Origin: Clitopilus passeckerianus
Lineage: Eukaryota > Basidiomycota > Agaricomycetes > Agaricales > Entolomataceae
Direction: 5' to 3'
Length of the DNA: 64,000 bases
Assembly: GCA_944990035.1 (NCBI GenBank)
Contig: CALYLX010000082.1
Span: 806,001 to 870,000 of the forward strand
In this document: one piece after another, positions 1 to 12,648 of the stretch
Layout: each line of letters opens with the position of its first letter
Position numbering within the stretch: position 1 is the first letter of the stretch
Notes under the pieces: generated by a model
Seen by the model: only the letters and a program-made list of their open reading frames with translations
Database searches by the model: none
What the model was told of the DNA's origin: nothing
Position numbers and translations under genes: made by a program

Positions 1-840
1 GTATTGCTCACGACGAGCGGCTAGTTCGGGAGGGAGATCCCTTGCCACGACGTTGATGGGAGCAATGCCCAGGGTTGGGCTGGGATCCTGTGGTCGAAAG
101 GGTGCCCCAGAGGCGAAGGGAGACGAGGGAGGCATAGGGGATTTCGTCATGGAAGATGGGGTAGCTGGCATGGTGTGCACCTCACTCGATGTGGAGCGTC
201 TCTTGGGAGGACTTGGGTCTGGCTGAGGGCGACGAGGTTGTGCGCGAGGGTATTCGAAGTTTCGTATGTCAGGGGCGCGCGGAGAGTGACCATCGGAGTG
301 CTCGTCGTTCACTCGGGTCGGCGCAGCAGGTATGGCAGTTGGACCATTCCGAGGTGGAAACGACGAGCTTGTCGGGTGCTCGACACGGGTAGGGACAGAT
401 GCAGACGCAGTAGACTCAACAGAAGAACGATTCGTAGTCGTAGTTGTACCTAGACTAGTCTTCGTAATTCTCGTCAAGATCTCCTGCTGCTCCGTCTTAA
501 TGGCCCGGTCCCACTGAGGCGACATGGATTGCCCATTGGCCCACATACGTTGTTGTCGTTCACGATTAAGCTCGGCCTGGAAACTTTCCTTTGCGAGGTT
601 TCTTATGTTATTCATGCCCTTATGGTACTCTTCCTCGGCCAGCCCTCGTGCATCCTCGGTCGAAGCCGCCGCGAGGCGTTGTTCGTAGTCCCTCTTCGCA
701 TCATCAACCATAGACTGCAACGTCTCCTCGATGGACTTGTACAAGTTGTCCTTCCATGCCTTGTCAGGTTCTACGTCGGCCGGTAAATGTTGGCGAGAAG
801 GAAATGGTGCAGATGGAGCTGGAGATGTCGCCGTTGACAT
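1..840 (-). CDS. Coiled-coil, Pro/Ser-rich protein, N-terminal part (truncated by window edge)
   Basis: An open frame of 280 codons starts at the ATG at 840-838 and runs off the left edge without a stop. The N-terminus is Pro/Ser-rich. Residues of about 25-130 are strongly helical and charged (KAWKDNLYKSIEETL, then a Glu/Arg/Gln-rich stretch), which suggests a coiled coil. From about 150 onward it is Ser/Thr/Pro-rich and probably disordered. A TAG stop lies directly before the ATG in the same frame, so the start is well bounded unless a 5' exon is spliced on: the preceding CTTTAG resembles a splice acceptor. The family is not recognised. Codon use is even and no stop occurs, which supports real coding. 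Confidence 0.7.
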   Translation of the reverse strand, partial: MSTATSPAPSAPFPSRQHLPADVEPDKAWKDNLYKSIEETLQSMVDDAKRDYEQRLAAASTEDARGLAEEEYHKGMNNIRNLAKESFQAELNRERQQRMWANGQSMSPQWDRAIKTEQQEILTRITKTSLGTTTTTNRSSVESTASASVPTRVEHPTSSSFPPRNGPTAIPAAPTRVNDEHSDGHSPRAPDIRNFEYPRAQPRRPQPDPSPPKRRSTSSEVHTMPATPSSMTKSPMPPSSPFASGAPFRPQDPSPTLGIAPINVVARDLPPELAARREQY

Positions 841-1611
841 CTAAAGCGCAGCTGGGACTTGCGAAGAGAACGATGGAGATAATGGCGGGCGATACAGCGT
901 GGAAGGTGAGGTGGACGATGAAGGTTGGAACGTTGTCCGAATTGTGTGTTGAATGTGGACTTGCTTGAAGCAGGATAGAATCGGCAGACGGTCTGTGGGT
1001 AGACGACCGTCAGAAGACCGACCGCTCAGTTCACGGGGATACCCTGACTGCCTCATGGTAGGACACGCGTCAGAAGAAGGGTTCCGACTTAAATTATGAA
1101 AAATCACGACTCACACTGGACTCTGGTACGTTCCCTTGTTCAGCGAAGAACAAGACAATCGTCCAGGATGAGCTTGAAGTGCTGCTGTATGGATTCGAGG
1201 TAAACGGCCTTGGCTTGAAGGCGCAAGCATTATTGTTGGGGTTTGTTGAGAGATTTCGCTCGCAACACCGGATCAATTGCCCGTTATCTTATCACAACTC
1301 TATCACGAAAACTCCCTCGAATAACAGGTAAACGCCAGAATATTCGGCAGTATAATCTAAAGCCAGAGACACCAAATACACGGCAGGAAATAAGGTCTAT
1401 TCTTCGTATTTCAAAAGAGATTTCAAACGGAAAACTTCAGCCTCAACCAACGGGATCAGCAGCTGATCTCTGGAACCACAAGGTCCTCTTAAGGTAAGGG
1501 CAGGCACGATGGATCAGCAAATAAGCAGAAAATACCAGGAATGATCTAGTTCAGGTGATCACACTTAATTATCTATCGGGCGGAGGCGTAGATGTATTAG
1601 CAGTGGACGTT
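841..1611. other. Intergenic, upstream of the left-edge gene
   Basis: Nothing convincing is seen here. Short ORFs on both strands lack splice continuity or family resemblance. The part next to 840 should hold the promoter and 5' leader of the left-edge gene. Confidence 0.5.
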
Positions 1612-2722
1612 TTACCCCAGAATGTTTACTATTTCTAGCCAACTACTCCGTACAAGGGAACTTCCTCCTCCAGGATGACGACGCCGAGCGTCAGGCCTTC
1701 TCGATGGCTTCCATCCGATAAAAGCCACCATGCGATCGTGTACACAGAACCATGAAGTCATATGTTCGGTCGCTGACATCAAAGGAAGGGCGCCAATACG
1801 GAGGATCGAAATATCTTTCTTTAGTAATTGGTGGCAGAAAGCCGCCGGAGAATGTGAATCGCTCAGGAATCCAGAAAAGGCAGAAGTTGGGAGAAATACG
1901 AGGTTTTTGAGCATCCGCAAACCGTCAGAAGTCACCAGTTGCGACTCGGACAGATGTAATGTCGGCGATGGGATTTCTTCTTCCGTATTCCGTAGCCGAG
2001 GAAAATGGATTATCGATCGGCCCAGAAAATAAGATGTGTGCCATCGATAAGAAAATGCCCATCGCCTAATAGACGCTGGATTGACCGAGCGCCTAATCGT
2101 TAGGCCAGTCGGAAGGATGAAGATCAGCAAAAAATGAGGGGGACGGAGAAACGTACCAGTATGAAATATAAATGGGCTATATAATGAGAAGTACGAATAT
2201 GACCAAGTAACGGCGCAAAGACAAAGACGAGCCAAGCGTGGCCCAAATGCAATATGTTTATTCAGTCCCAAGTTCGACTCGGGGGAAAGTTGGCAGCAGG
2301 AGACAAAAATCTCTTCAATCTAGCGATTGTGCACGTCGCCTGACCTGCATTGAAAAAGGAAGCTTTGAAAAGGACGTTCAATGTAGGCGGGACTTACAAG
2401 GGTGAGCAGAACTCGCGCCATGGGCCAAAGCATACGAATGGAAGCATCACCACCATGGATCTCGGGCAAAAGTGAGCAGGTAGATAAGTTGGGGGTACTT
2501 CCGAGCAGTCGGTCGCCTCTAGGCTGCCCAAAGGTACCAGAATATGGCAGCAGGAGTGCTTAGTAGTCGGCCAAGCACAAATCCAGAGACTTTGCCCAAC
2601 AGGCTCTCAGGCAGCGACAAACCCATAACCCAGGCGCCACAGTTGGCAAGATTAGATGAATTACAACAGGTCACATCAGAGTAGATAACAATGAGATTCT
2701 GGCGGTTAATGAAGCGCTTCAT
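1612..2722 (-). pseudogene. Possible decayed membrane-protein gene
   Basis: The minus strand has hydrophobic ORF pieces: 2722-2519 (ending SLLGKVSGFVLGRLLSTPAA) and 2271-1612 (AVTWSYSYFSLYSPFIF). They are separated by a textbook 53-nt intron-like segment, donor GTAAGT at 2397 and acceptor TGCAG ending 2345. A second possible intron begins GTACGT after the FIFHT codons and ends after a CTAAC branch-like site. I could not join the pieces in one frame: stops or phase clashes appear in every combination tried. A relic of a multi-pass membrane protein is the best reading; a real gene with unusual splicing remains possible. Family unknown. Confidence 0.3.
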
Positions 2723-4881
2723 GCCGTAAATCGTTCATATCCAAGTCGGAAATAACACCAAATTACAAACCAGATTGAATCTGACCCGCTCTAAACAACC
2801 TCCGTGAGGTGGATAGATGTAATAGCAGTTCGCCAATCCACCCAAGTGGTCATAAATTCTGATAAGAAAGGGTTACAATTCACTCGCCGTAGAAAAGCCG
2901 CCAGAATGAACCACCGTTCGGCCGAGCTGGCCCTAACACCGACGTTTCAGAGCAACATATGAAAGGGGCCGAGGATCTGGGATGAGATTGGCGAACCAAG
3001 ACGATGTCAATTGGGATCGGCAGTGCGAAATATGAGATATGAAAGGTAGAGAAAAAAACTTTCGTCCAGTAGAACGCGTAAAGCGCGCGGTGCGCAGTGC
3101 ATCGGGCTCATTTGTGTCGAACACCGGTCCTGCTTCTGCGGATTCATGAACTTGGCGAGGTCGGGAAGGATGGATGGAAGGGTGGATGTGTCTAGGGTCG
3201 AAGGGTCCAGCGTGGCGCAGAAGAGGTTCACCAGAGAAATGAAATACCGAATTTAATATTAAAAGCGAATCCTTATGGACCTTCACAGCACTAAAAGCGA
3301 TGCCTACTAAGGGTGTTGCTAGTAATAGATGTAAGATAGGTGTAAGAACAGCCTTGATCTAATGAATACTTACGAGGATCTAGGCAGTTCGATCATGTCC
3401 ACAAAGGATTGACACCGTACACGAGGGAGAGAAGAGAAAGGAAGACCTGGCGTGAGCACAAACGTGGACCGAAAGGCACCAACGAAGTAAGCCCGAGGCG
3501 TTCGCAGGGCCGAAGCGGAACCTCGAGGCTCTTTGAATGCTTGCCATTCTGGACGCGTGTGCATTCACGCGGCGCGCATCTTCAGTCCGCGTCACACGCA
3601 GTTGAGTTCCCTTTCTCGTTCATAGAAAAGCTGAGCGATCTCGTATACCTGTGCGCCCAGCACGGCGCTAGGCTAGATTAGATCAAAGAAGAAATGAACC
3701 CAAGCCTGTACTGTAGACGTCCCAGTTGTTAGAACCATATAAGGTAGCTTCATAAACGGCCGTTTTGGCAAGAGGGCCATGCTGGCAATGTCCGCAAGGC
3801 ATTGTGAAACTGTTCAATTTGTGAGCGACGCGTGCTGGTGGAGTGGTTAGGCGAGTTTATTTTTTCAAGAAAAGTGGTTTGATTCTGTAGGGTGAGGTGT
3901 TGAGCCTTGAGCCTTGAGGCCTTAAGGGTGACGAGTGCGCCTCATTTCAAGTGAAGATTGAATTCTAAAGGCAAGGTCAGGTTGAGTTGTCGTAAGCGAG
4001 CGGTTCACCGAACTCCGGGTTCATCGCAGTCAAGCACGGTCAAGCACAATTGATTAAACTTCATAGAGTTCATTGCTCAGCGTCTTTCAGAGCTCATAAT
4101 AGACCTCTCGGGTGCTCGGGCCAGGTTGTAGAATACATAGGAGTCATAAAGCTTGAAGAGGACTAGAGAGGTACGTATAAACAACAAGATCGAAAATACA
4201 CTCACGCCGACTGAGCTATCCCGATCTGGTAATGGGTGACGAAATGGTAGTTCACACCCGAGAGAAAGTAAGGGACGGGCACGGGTATGAAAGAAAGGGT
4301 CGGGTGCGCATCGACTAGATTGAAGGATTGGCTCATGTTAGGCAATGAGGCGGGCACCGAAAGGATGATTGAGAGCAGAATTGTTACCGCCGGCGTTGGG
4401 AAATGCGTGGGTTTGCACCTCAAAATCACAGACTAGCAGTTTCATTAGGATCAATTCAATTGTATAGTTGTAGTAATAATTGGGATTGGGCAAAGGGGAA
4501 CTTTGCGCGGGTCAGGACGGTTGCCCTGTACCGACGAATCGCCTCATGTTTTCGAATCAAGTGACAGACAAGTGGCATGGCAGCCACCGGAAGCTCCTTG
4601 TGGTAACCCTTAAAGTCCCCATAACCCAGGGATTATCATTGTATACGGCAGCCCAGTTTGGTACCCTTCACCCAGCATCTTTGCGGATTCATCGCGGAGA
4701 AGGCCCGGAAAGGCAAGGCAGCAGGGCTTGATTCGACCAGATACAATCATTCTCGGCATACCGCCAGACACCACGAGGCCTGCTCGGTTCATTCCCTTTC
4801 TTAGCCCACTGACGAAAACCAATTTTTACATTCACCGAGTCACCCTTTCACCGCTTTTCTTCCTCCTCCCGCATCCAACAG
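2723..4881. other. Gene-poor stretch
   Basis: No gene could be supported. A minus ORF at 4429-4202 carries one hydrophobic segment (PAVTILLSIILSVPASLP) and may be a stray exon or a further piece of the decayed locus to its left. Other ORFs are short and compositionally random. The 5' leader of the gene starting at 4882 lies at the right end. Confidence 0.4.
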
Positions 4882-7800
4882 ATGCAACCAACAGCGAAAA
4901 TGGACCCCTCTCTACGCGTTCGACATCTCTGGAGCGACTTTGAATCATGGGCAGCTCAACAACGAACAAAACTAGACCAAGAATGCGCAGGTTTAGAGGC
5001 CAAATGGCAACACAAGCTGACATGGTCGAACAATAAACAACAATCCTCCCCCAACAACGACCTACAGCGTCTTAAAGAGATCCGAGACGCTCAACAACGA
5101 TACACCATCACCGTCCGAGAAGAATGGGATCGACGACTCAACACCCACAAGCTCCGCGACACAGACTGGGGCTTCATCGCACCACAGGAGCAGGAGAGAA
5201 TCGAAATCGTTCTGGGTGGTGACCTTGAAGACCCAGAACCCATGACCTCCTCCCTCGCCGTCGTCAAAGTCCCTACACCACCTCAAGCTCAACAGCAACG
5301 AGCACAGCTACCACACACGCCCGCCACACAGGCACCACCTGCACCCTTACGACCTGCTCCGGCGCCCATTCAAACTGTGGCACCACAACTCAACGGGCCT
5401 CTCTCCGCTGGTCCCTCCTCCCTCTCCTTCAGTTCTGCGTCCCGTTCAGCGAATACATCGTCGTCAAGCTACACCTTTGTTGATCCAGCAGATTTCACAA
5501 CAGATGATGAGCTTTTCGAGCCGCCTGGGTCTTCCTATGTCATCGTAAGTTTTATCAATCAACTGTCAGTCTGAAATTCTCGGTAACCAACCTCTCGTTT
5601 TACAGCCGACGGATGAATCCGAGGACGACTCTATCTCCATCTCTAACCCGGAGCTTTGGGGGATACCCACCGCCACCCAAGGCCGCTCTTCGAACAGGAG
5701 CTCACAGTCCGCATCCCCAGATTATCCTAATACCAATGGCTTCGACCATCACCCATCAGCATTCTCCAAACCCGACCTCCACAACACCTCACCCGTGCGA
5801 CCTCCACCTGACATCGACAAACCAGCGGCGGGCAAGCCTCGAGTCAGAGGTCCATCTTACATCGGTCCTCGGCTCCACGATGAGGAAGACAACTCGGAGG
5901 AAGAACTCGATTTCGAGAAGTTCAAAATGCATACTCGTATACAGAAGATTTGGGAGTTCCACCATGCCGCGGCACATGCTGACGTTGAGTTGGCCATGAA
6001 TATCTATAACGATAGGCAGACGAAGAAGGTCACTGGAGCCAAGTCGGACGATGCTAGCAGGATTGCACACCACGAGAAGAGGATGCTCAAGCTCCAGGGT
6101 GAGAAGGAGATCGAGAGGAAAGCGTTGGTCTCGGAGGAGAGGAAGAGGAGGAGGGAAGCCATCAAAAAGCGGGGAGGACTGAGGGAGCCTAGCAAGAACG
6201 CCAACCACGCCGATCCGACCAGTGCGAACAGGTCCTGGGGAGACTTCTATGACGCAGAGTCTACTCATATTGCCTTCGACCCTAATGGGAGATTGGTCCA
6301 ATCTCACAACCTTCCTATTGAAGATCAGGAATATCCAGAGGAGGACGAGGAGGAGGAGGAGGAGGAAGAAGAGGAGCAAGACTTCGCACCCATTAGCCGT
6401 GGCCAGTTCGGCACTCTCAAACCCTCCAATGCGTCCAAGCTCATCTCCTCTGAGGCTGACCGATCGGCGCCTTCTGGGTGGAAAAAGAAGGCATCCTCAG
6501 CACCTGCTACCTCTCCTTGGGACCCTTCCCCCTCCGCTTCATTCACCAACAAATCCAACAACCCCTTCGCCAACTCCCAACCCCCGCACTTGGCCCAAGT
6601 CCAAGACCAAGCATGGGGTCAAGGATTCTCGGAAGAACCCCAGATTCCTGGTCATTTCTCCGACGACTCGCCGACGACGCCAACTATGGGCTCATGGGCT
6701 TCATGGGGCAACAGTGGCAAGAAGCCTGTCGTTCCTTCCAAACTCGCTCAAGTGCAGTCTGCACCCTCCCCACCGCGAGCGGTACTTGAGCAAGATGGCC
6801 AAGATATCTCCTTCGATATTCCTTCAGCCGGCATGTCCACGCCTCTTTCCCAGGTCGGGAAGAAAATGACCGCAGCGAAGAGACGTCTGGCAGCTACCCA
6901 GCAGAAGGCCAACTCAGCTCCTGCAGTGGCGACACTCGCGAAGGTTGAGGCGGAGGCCAAGACCCCTACCATGGCTGCTCGAGTCCCAGACAACGTCGCC
7001 AACCCCAAAGATCTTCTCCACCAGAAGTGGGCCATGAACGCCGAGGAAGAGCTGTCATCTACCCCTCGGCCAAGCTTGCTGAACGGTGCTATGAAGCGGG
7101 GCCTCGCGAACGGTGTCCATGCACACGCCCAGGCGCACGACTACATGTCGGATGCAGCTCTCACTCCACGTGTTGGCATGAGGAGGCTGGACAGTGCTAT
7201 GCATGCACCTTCGGCCCCAGGAGCAGCGACTGACAACGAGACGCCCTGGCAGAGGCATGAGCGGTTGAGCAAGGCCGGGCAGTCTGCTGGAAAAGCTCCG
7301 GCTATGCCTCAGCCATTCGACGAGGACGATGATGAAGAGGAGAACTCTATCTGGTCTAGGGGTCCCAAACAGCAGCCCAAGCAAATTCAGTCGATGGCAC
7401 GAGCAACGAAGACAGCACCCGCGATCGTCCAACATCAACAGCAGCAGCAGCAGCAAGAGGAAGACTCGATCTGGGCCCAGGTCATGAAGTCTAAGGTGCA
7501 GGCGCCGACGACCTCCAACCCCCAACCCATCTCGAATGTCAACATCGCTGAGATGGAGGATCAGGCGCGGATCTGGGAGCAGATGAAGAGAGGGCAAGCG
7601 ACGAAGGCGGCTGCTGATATGGGCAAGATGGCCAACGGTGCAAGGAATGGCATTCATCAGCCTCCTCTTCAGCAGCAGCAGACGGATGTGATTGATGGGG
7701 AGAGTCCTTGGCAGAGGCAGCAGAGGTTGGCCGCCATGGCTGCGAATGTCGCTTCCACTGCACCTCCACCGGTTCCGGCGAAACATTCGTGGGGACCAGC

Positions 7801-8653
7801 AGCCGACTTCGAGGCACCCCCTCAACGACGTCCGCAACCGAAGCAGCAGATGGCCAATGGCTTTGAAAATACTGAACAGTACTGGCCTCCCAACCCCAAC
7901 GCATCGACTGGTCGTGCCCAGCAGTCCGGCTGGGGAGCTCCTACCCAGGCTCGTACGACTGCTAACACCATGAAGAAGACCATGAATGGAGGGAGGGTGA
8001 TGATCGAGGATGTTCAGGATGAAGATGGATGGGGCGGCCGAGGGTCGACTTTACCCCCAGACTCAGCGGTGGTTCTCGATATCGCTGTTCCAAAGCCAAG
8101 CAAACCGTCAATGATGTACGACAATATCATCGGATATGGCGAAGATGGCGAGGATGACGAAGAAGGATACAACACTGGTCTCAGCTCGAATGTACCGACA
8201 CCCTCGACTGCACCAACCTCCCCTCCCAACGAGGTCCCTACTATGGAGGATGATTGGTTCGCATCGGTCGCTGAGGACGCGAAGAACGGTAACTGGGACA
8301 GCGCTCTCGAGAGAATGCGACAGGACACCCAACCAGCCTCCAACGCCATCCCCATCCCCGCCTCCAAGCAGAAGCCGAAAGCTGCTTGGGGACCGGCCTC
8401 CCTATCCAAAGAAACTCCCAACATCTCGCAAACTTTCGACAGTGCCAAGCTTCGTTCTGCTCTCGAGCAAGTCTCCTCTACACCGACTGCTTCGGCTCCT
8501 TCCCCACCAAAAGCGGCACCAGCACCAGCTGCGAAAGCTGTTGAAACCGCACCTCCACCTCCCGAGAAAAAAGAGACACCCGCCGCGAAACCTGCACCTC
8601 CACCACCAGCCCCTGCAAAAGGCAAGGGGAAGAAGGGAAAAGGACGAAAGTAA
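4882..8653 (+). CDS. Large low-complexity acidic/Gln-rich protein, 1236 aa
   Basis: Two exons, 4882-5544 and 5606-8653, flank a 61-nt GTAAGT...TACAG intron in phase 0. The N-terminal 80 residues are Trp/Gln/Lys-rich and helical, followed by a Pro/Ala/Ser linker. The second exon has a charged helical region (about 290-430), an acidic run of Glu around 470, and recurring short motifs: PWQR followed by RL, E(D/N)SIW, and (D/G)WG or WFASV. The C-terminus is Pro/Ala-rich and ends in Lys/Gly repeats (KGKGKKGKGRK). A second in-frame ATG lies at residue 6. No catalytic domain is visible. The repeated Trp-containing motifs suggest a scaffold or RNP/membrane-associated disordered protein, but that is inference. 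Function is unknown. Confidence 0.88.
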
Positions 8654-9411
8654 TCGGACGACATTCTTTACTTACCAACGATTTCATTTCAATTTTTTTT
8701 TTGGCTCGCTCTGTTATCTCTGTGTTTTGTTATCTGTTACCTACTGTTTTTCTGGATCGCTTTCCTGCAACTTTGTAACTTATCTCTTCTCGCATCATCT
8801 TCTTTCGCTCTCAGTGTTATGATGATATAGACGATTTCTGCATGTATCCACATACCCATATAGATTTCCGTGTTTTATTCTGTTAGATGTAGCATTTTCT
8901 GTGTTAATACGACAATTATTAGTTGGTTTTGTACGATATTAATGGGCGCGAGAATAAGATGGAGGGCTGATTGTGTTTTCACTTTCTTGACTGTTTTTAA
9001 AGCCAATGGCGCGTGTTCCGCTGGGGCCTTATCGCACAAACAGGAGGTCATTTGACCAGGCTGCATTCAATCCTACCCGTGCTGGGCGCCTCAATTGGTG
9101 AAGGTTGTTCGGAAACTTACCTACAGGATTTGGTGGGTTTGTTCACACCACGCAGCCACTTTCTTCGGCACATATCCGATGGGGCCGATGCCTGTTAGCC
9201 ATTGTGGCTGAAAAGGCGTCCTGAATGGAGGCGAAGTCGAGGTCGGCACGGGTATCCACCATGAAGCCCAGAACATCCCCGTTTGCGGGGACGAGCTAAA
9301 TTTGGAACTCGACCATTATAGGATGGATATATGACGTCGTTGGGGTATTCCGTTGCAATAAAGGTTTGTCGTTGGCGAGAGTTCGCGGAATAGCAATCTC
9401 TTTCACCAACG
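8654..9411. other. 3' region and upstream region of the PMP3-type gene
   Basis: AT-rich 3'-UTR-like sequence follows the stop at 8653, including a T-run at 8692-8701. No gene is seen before the ATG at 9412. Confidence 0.5.
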
Positions 9412-9820
9412 ATGGCCAAAGTCTCCTCAACTTATGATGTCTGCCTTTACTTCTTGGCCTTGTAAGTTCATTCTGATGGGTTCGTCCTATTGCACTCACG
9501 ACTGTACAGAGTTCTTCCTCCCGTGGCTGTGTTCATGAGTTCGTGCCGTCTAGTCCAAATGACCACTTGCGATGATACTAATCTCTTCCTCTTTGTAATG
9601 AAGAACGTGGTTGTGCTGCTGGTATGTTTCCCTTTGAGGCGTTCTTGAGCTTCGCAAATGACAAGTTTTCCAGACTTCTGGATCAACATACTGTTGTGTG
9701 TCCTTGGATGGATCCCTGGGGTTATTCATGCGTGGTTAGTTCATATATGTGTATGATAGGTTTTGGAATCTGACCTAAGATACCAGGTACATCATATCTC
9801 GAAGTGAAGGCGCTTTGTAG
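9412..9820 (+). CDS. PMP3: PMP3/UPF0057 family plasma-membrane proteolipid, 63 aa
   Basis: Five tiny exons join in perfect phase: 9412-9461, 9510-9538, 9604-9621, 9674-9734 and 9787-9820. The product contains the family signature: a first membrane segment ending LPPVAVFMKRGCAAD, then FWINILLCVLGWIPGVIHAW and a polar tail. PMP3-type proteins are small two-helix membrane proteins affecting membrane potential and salt or cold tolerance in yeast and plants; length (about 55-65 aa) fits. The 18-nt third exon encodes KRGCAA. The second intron uses donor GTTCGT, which also occurs in the kinase gene of this window. The gene is invisible to simple ORF finding because no exon exceeds 61 nt. Introns are 48, 65, 52 and 52 nt. 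Confidence 0.9.
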
Positions 9821-10255
9821 TAGCCTCACTCCTTTATCATCGACATCCGAATACCCCTTTCCATTGCACAGACCATTTTATCGTACTGTAATGGCGCATA
9901 TATGCGCTCCCTTTACCTAATTCAACTCTTTGATCTTCGTCTCTGTGCGAAGAGAGTAGTTGAAAGGCGTAGTAAAACGATGAACAGGACAAATCTGGCG
10001 TGTTTTCGAGTTTCGACGCGTCAAATTCCTGGTCTCGTGATGCGAACCGATGACAAAGCATGACGGAGTTCACATCCGGGTTCGGCTATTCGATCGGCCG
10101 AAAGCCGATTAACTAGACCCATTTCCTTGGGAATTTCAGAGGGGAGAGTTGGGATCGTGTTGGATTGCATGTCTGTTTCTGTAAATCAAAACGGTATACA
10201 AGAGACAAGATGGGGTCCACGAACATACACCAACAGTAACTAACCGCAAAAGCTC
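9821..10255. other. Convergent intergenic region
   Basis: This lies between the 3' ends of the PMP3-type gene (plus) and the 7TM gene (minus). No gene or repeat was recognised. Confidence 0.5.
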
Positions 10256-11313
10256 TCAGAGCCGCCGCCGACTCGTCGTCCGATACAGTTTTCCGACCCA
10301 TAAACAACACGGCAGTAATGCAAGATAGGTGATACCAGCAACTAGGATGTCCACCAGATTAACGATTGTCCAGGTCTCCACGACTGCACCGGAGAAGACT
10401 ACGGCCTCCCATATGACCTCGTAGCAGGCTCTGAATACAATGATAGGGCAGAGGACGAACAGAACGGTTTCGAGAACCTACTAAAGGATTAGCTGGTTAC
10501 CCTTGTCGCGAAAACAAGCAGACATACTCGACGATCAAAGTCTTTCAATTCCCAAGACATTTCTCCCTCACCCCGCGGGCGCCGTCTCCATATTTGGATA
10601 GAAGTCCAGCAGATGAGGGCGGTGGTAAGAACATAGAAACCGAGGAACAGATGTGAGAGTGCTGCGTAGGCACGCTTTTCATTGTCTGTCTCTATAATCG
10701 CGCGTACGATGGCTCGAGCAATCGCGGACGCGGCCATTGAGGCAATGAAAACCATCGATTGAATTCGGAAATATTGTGTTGAAATTCTTGTAGGCTGCTT
10801 CTCTGAAGAACCAGCGTCGGAAACGTCGACGCTTGACGCAGATTGATTCTTATTGCCATCTGCAACGTCCACTCTCCCCACGCGCCATTCCAGGAGAATA
10901 AGCAGCGCTGCATACACAAAGCAATGCGCGAACTGTCGCATTAGTGCCGCAGTGGCTGCAAAGACTGACTTGTCGAGGGTGGGCAATGTGATCTGCCTAT
11001 GCTTGGATTCTTCTGCAAAACCGATCGCATATGCTGCAGATAGCGAAATGGCAGTAGAGCCAATTAGACAGAGAAATGGCTTTCTCCTGGGGAAATCATT
11101 TTTTGCGTCCCGTTTATCGAAGGCAGGTAAGAGAGCTTTGGCGAGCGATAAGATTGTGTAGATGATGTATAGATATTTTATGGAATTATCCAGCGGGCCA
11201 CGTCCCAGCTTATTCCAGGTGCTGGGGTTGGTGGGTGGGGAGTGGTAGGTCGCGCTGACAGTAGTTGCATGGGCCACGAGGAGGAGGATGGCGTGTGGTA
11301 GTGTACGATGCAT
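10256..11313 (-). CDS. Seven-transmembrane protein with signal peptide, 335 aa
   Basis: Two exons, 11313-10528 and 10477-10256, flank a 50-nt GTATGT intron in phase 0. The start has a signal-peptide-like segment (MHRTLPHAILLLVAHATTVSA). Seven hydrophobic segments follow, for instance YLYIIYTILSLAKALL, FLCLIGSTAISLSAAYAI, FVYAALLILLEW, MVFIASMAASAIARAIV, LFLGFYVLTTALICW, VLETVLFVLCPIIVF and IVNLVDILVAGITYLAL. The layout (cleaved leader, then seven helices, short basic tail) and the sixth segment resemble the loci at 28.6-29.6 kb and 32.7-33.3 kb, so these form one family. Such 7TM families are common in Agaricomycetes; a receptor-like role is inference only. Confidence 0.8.
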
Positions 11314-11744
11314 TTTGGCAGGGCCCTCACGGGTGGTGTAAAACGTCGTCGTCGTTTAATAAGTGAGAAAGCCATTGAAACGTTATGAGAGCGCCGTTTG
11401 ACAGATGTGACGGTTAAGCGACATAGCAACTCTATCAATGCGATGACTTTGGGCGGTCGTGCATGCAGAGATGCCGGTCATACCCGTTGATGCCAGGAAG
11501 GCTCAGAACTCTCCAAATGTTGTACTCGAAATGGGCTTGGGATGTTTCGGGAGCTTGACAAAGAGTTCGAATGGTCGGGATGTAGGGCAAGATAGCGTAC
11601 CCACCCGTGTTGGCTCTCACATCCTCCTCTATTAGCTCTGGGCGAGCCTCTTCTCCCGGCCGCAGATGAATCCCATTATCCACACGCTGTAATTTCTTTT
11701 GGAGGTTCAACGACAAGTTCTCCGTGGAGTTCGCTTTTCGCAGC
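11314..11744. other. Intergenic before the triplicated region
   Basis: A 107-codon minus ORF (11758-11435, product start MLLALLRKANSTENL) is the only notable frame. It has no recognisable family, no splice continuity, and overlaps the start of the duplicated block, so I do not call it a gene. Confidence 0.35.
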
Positions 11745-12648
11745 AATGCCAACAGCATTGAGCTATTCTAGCAGAAGACGACCATCCATGTGATAGGATT
11801 GGATGCACGGGTCTCAGAGTCGGGGAATTTGAGGATTCATTGGTCCAAGTCGACCGTGGACAGAGGTCGAGAGAAATGATTGTCCAACTCTAAGTCACGC
11901 CAGAACCACTTCGATACCGTGACACCCGACGCCAACACCTCGCTCAATCTCGCTCAACCACATCCCATCTCGAATCTCAAAGCTCAGCTCAGGTGGTACC
12001 GATGGTCACTCGGACTCAATCAGAACGATTGGCAACAATCTACTTCGCCCGAACCATGGACACTCCTATCAGTACCCTCTAGGATAAGTCAAGTAAAAGT
12101 ACTTCTTCAGCTTTGAACGCCGGGATCTAAAGTGGTTGGTCGCCTACACTGGTACGTACACTTAAGAATAGGGTCGGGGGTCAGGATCAATCGCAACTCG
12201 TATGCTAGGTTGGTGATTCAGCCAAGCCGGCAGGTCAGAAATCATAGTCACGAGAGGCCTATTCATGGCCAGGCTAGGGTTTCTCCTGTTCAAATCATTC
12301 AAGTTTTCTTGGTCTTTGAAGATGGAGATATTTCTGGAACACTTAACCTCGAGGCGGCGATTGGCTCGAGTACAGTCACCAATGAAGCAAACAGGAGCGT
12401 CATATTGCCGCTTACTTCGTTTCTGGACTCCCATCTCAGGCTACCTGGACCGGGCCCTCGCCAGATACGGCAACGGTCTCTCACGGGATTTCTATAAACA
12501 ATCGATTCGAGGAGGTTTATCTCCGACAATATGCTATCCAAAACACGGTTGACGGAAATCGTCCACCACGACTCGCTGATGTACGCCGTTCAAGCAGGAT
12601 TTTCTCACCGAAGGTCGGCTCAGCCGATAATGAAGAAGGGCTTTGGGG

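Noticed and set aside
5789..8664. Long minus-strand and alternate-frame ORFs (up to 260 codons) inside the 4.9-8.7 kb gene
   Set aside because: They are antisense or shifted shadows of a low-complexity, GC-rich coding exon and show Leu/Arg/Ser runs typical of such shadows.
10853..11161. 102-codon plus ORF opposite the 7TM gene
   Set aside because: Antisense to a well-supported exon; no family, no splice sites.
11435..11758. 107-codon minus ORF before the lectin triplet
   Set aside because: No family; its start lies in the duplicated block, and the matching region of unit 3 does not keep the frame.
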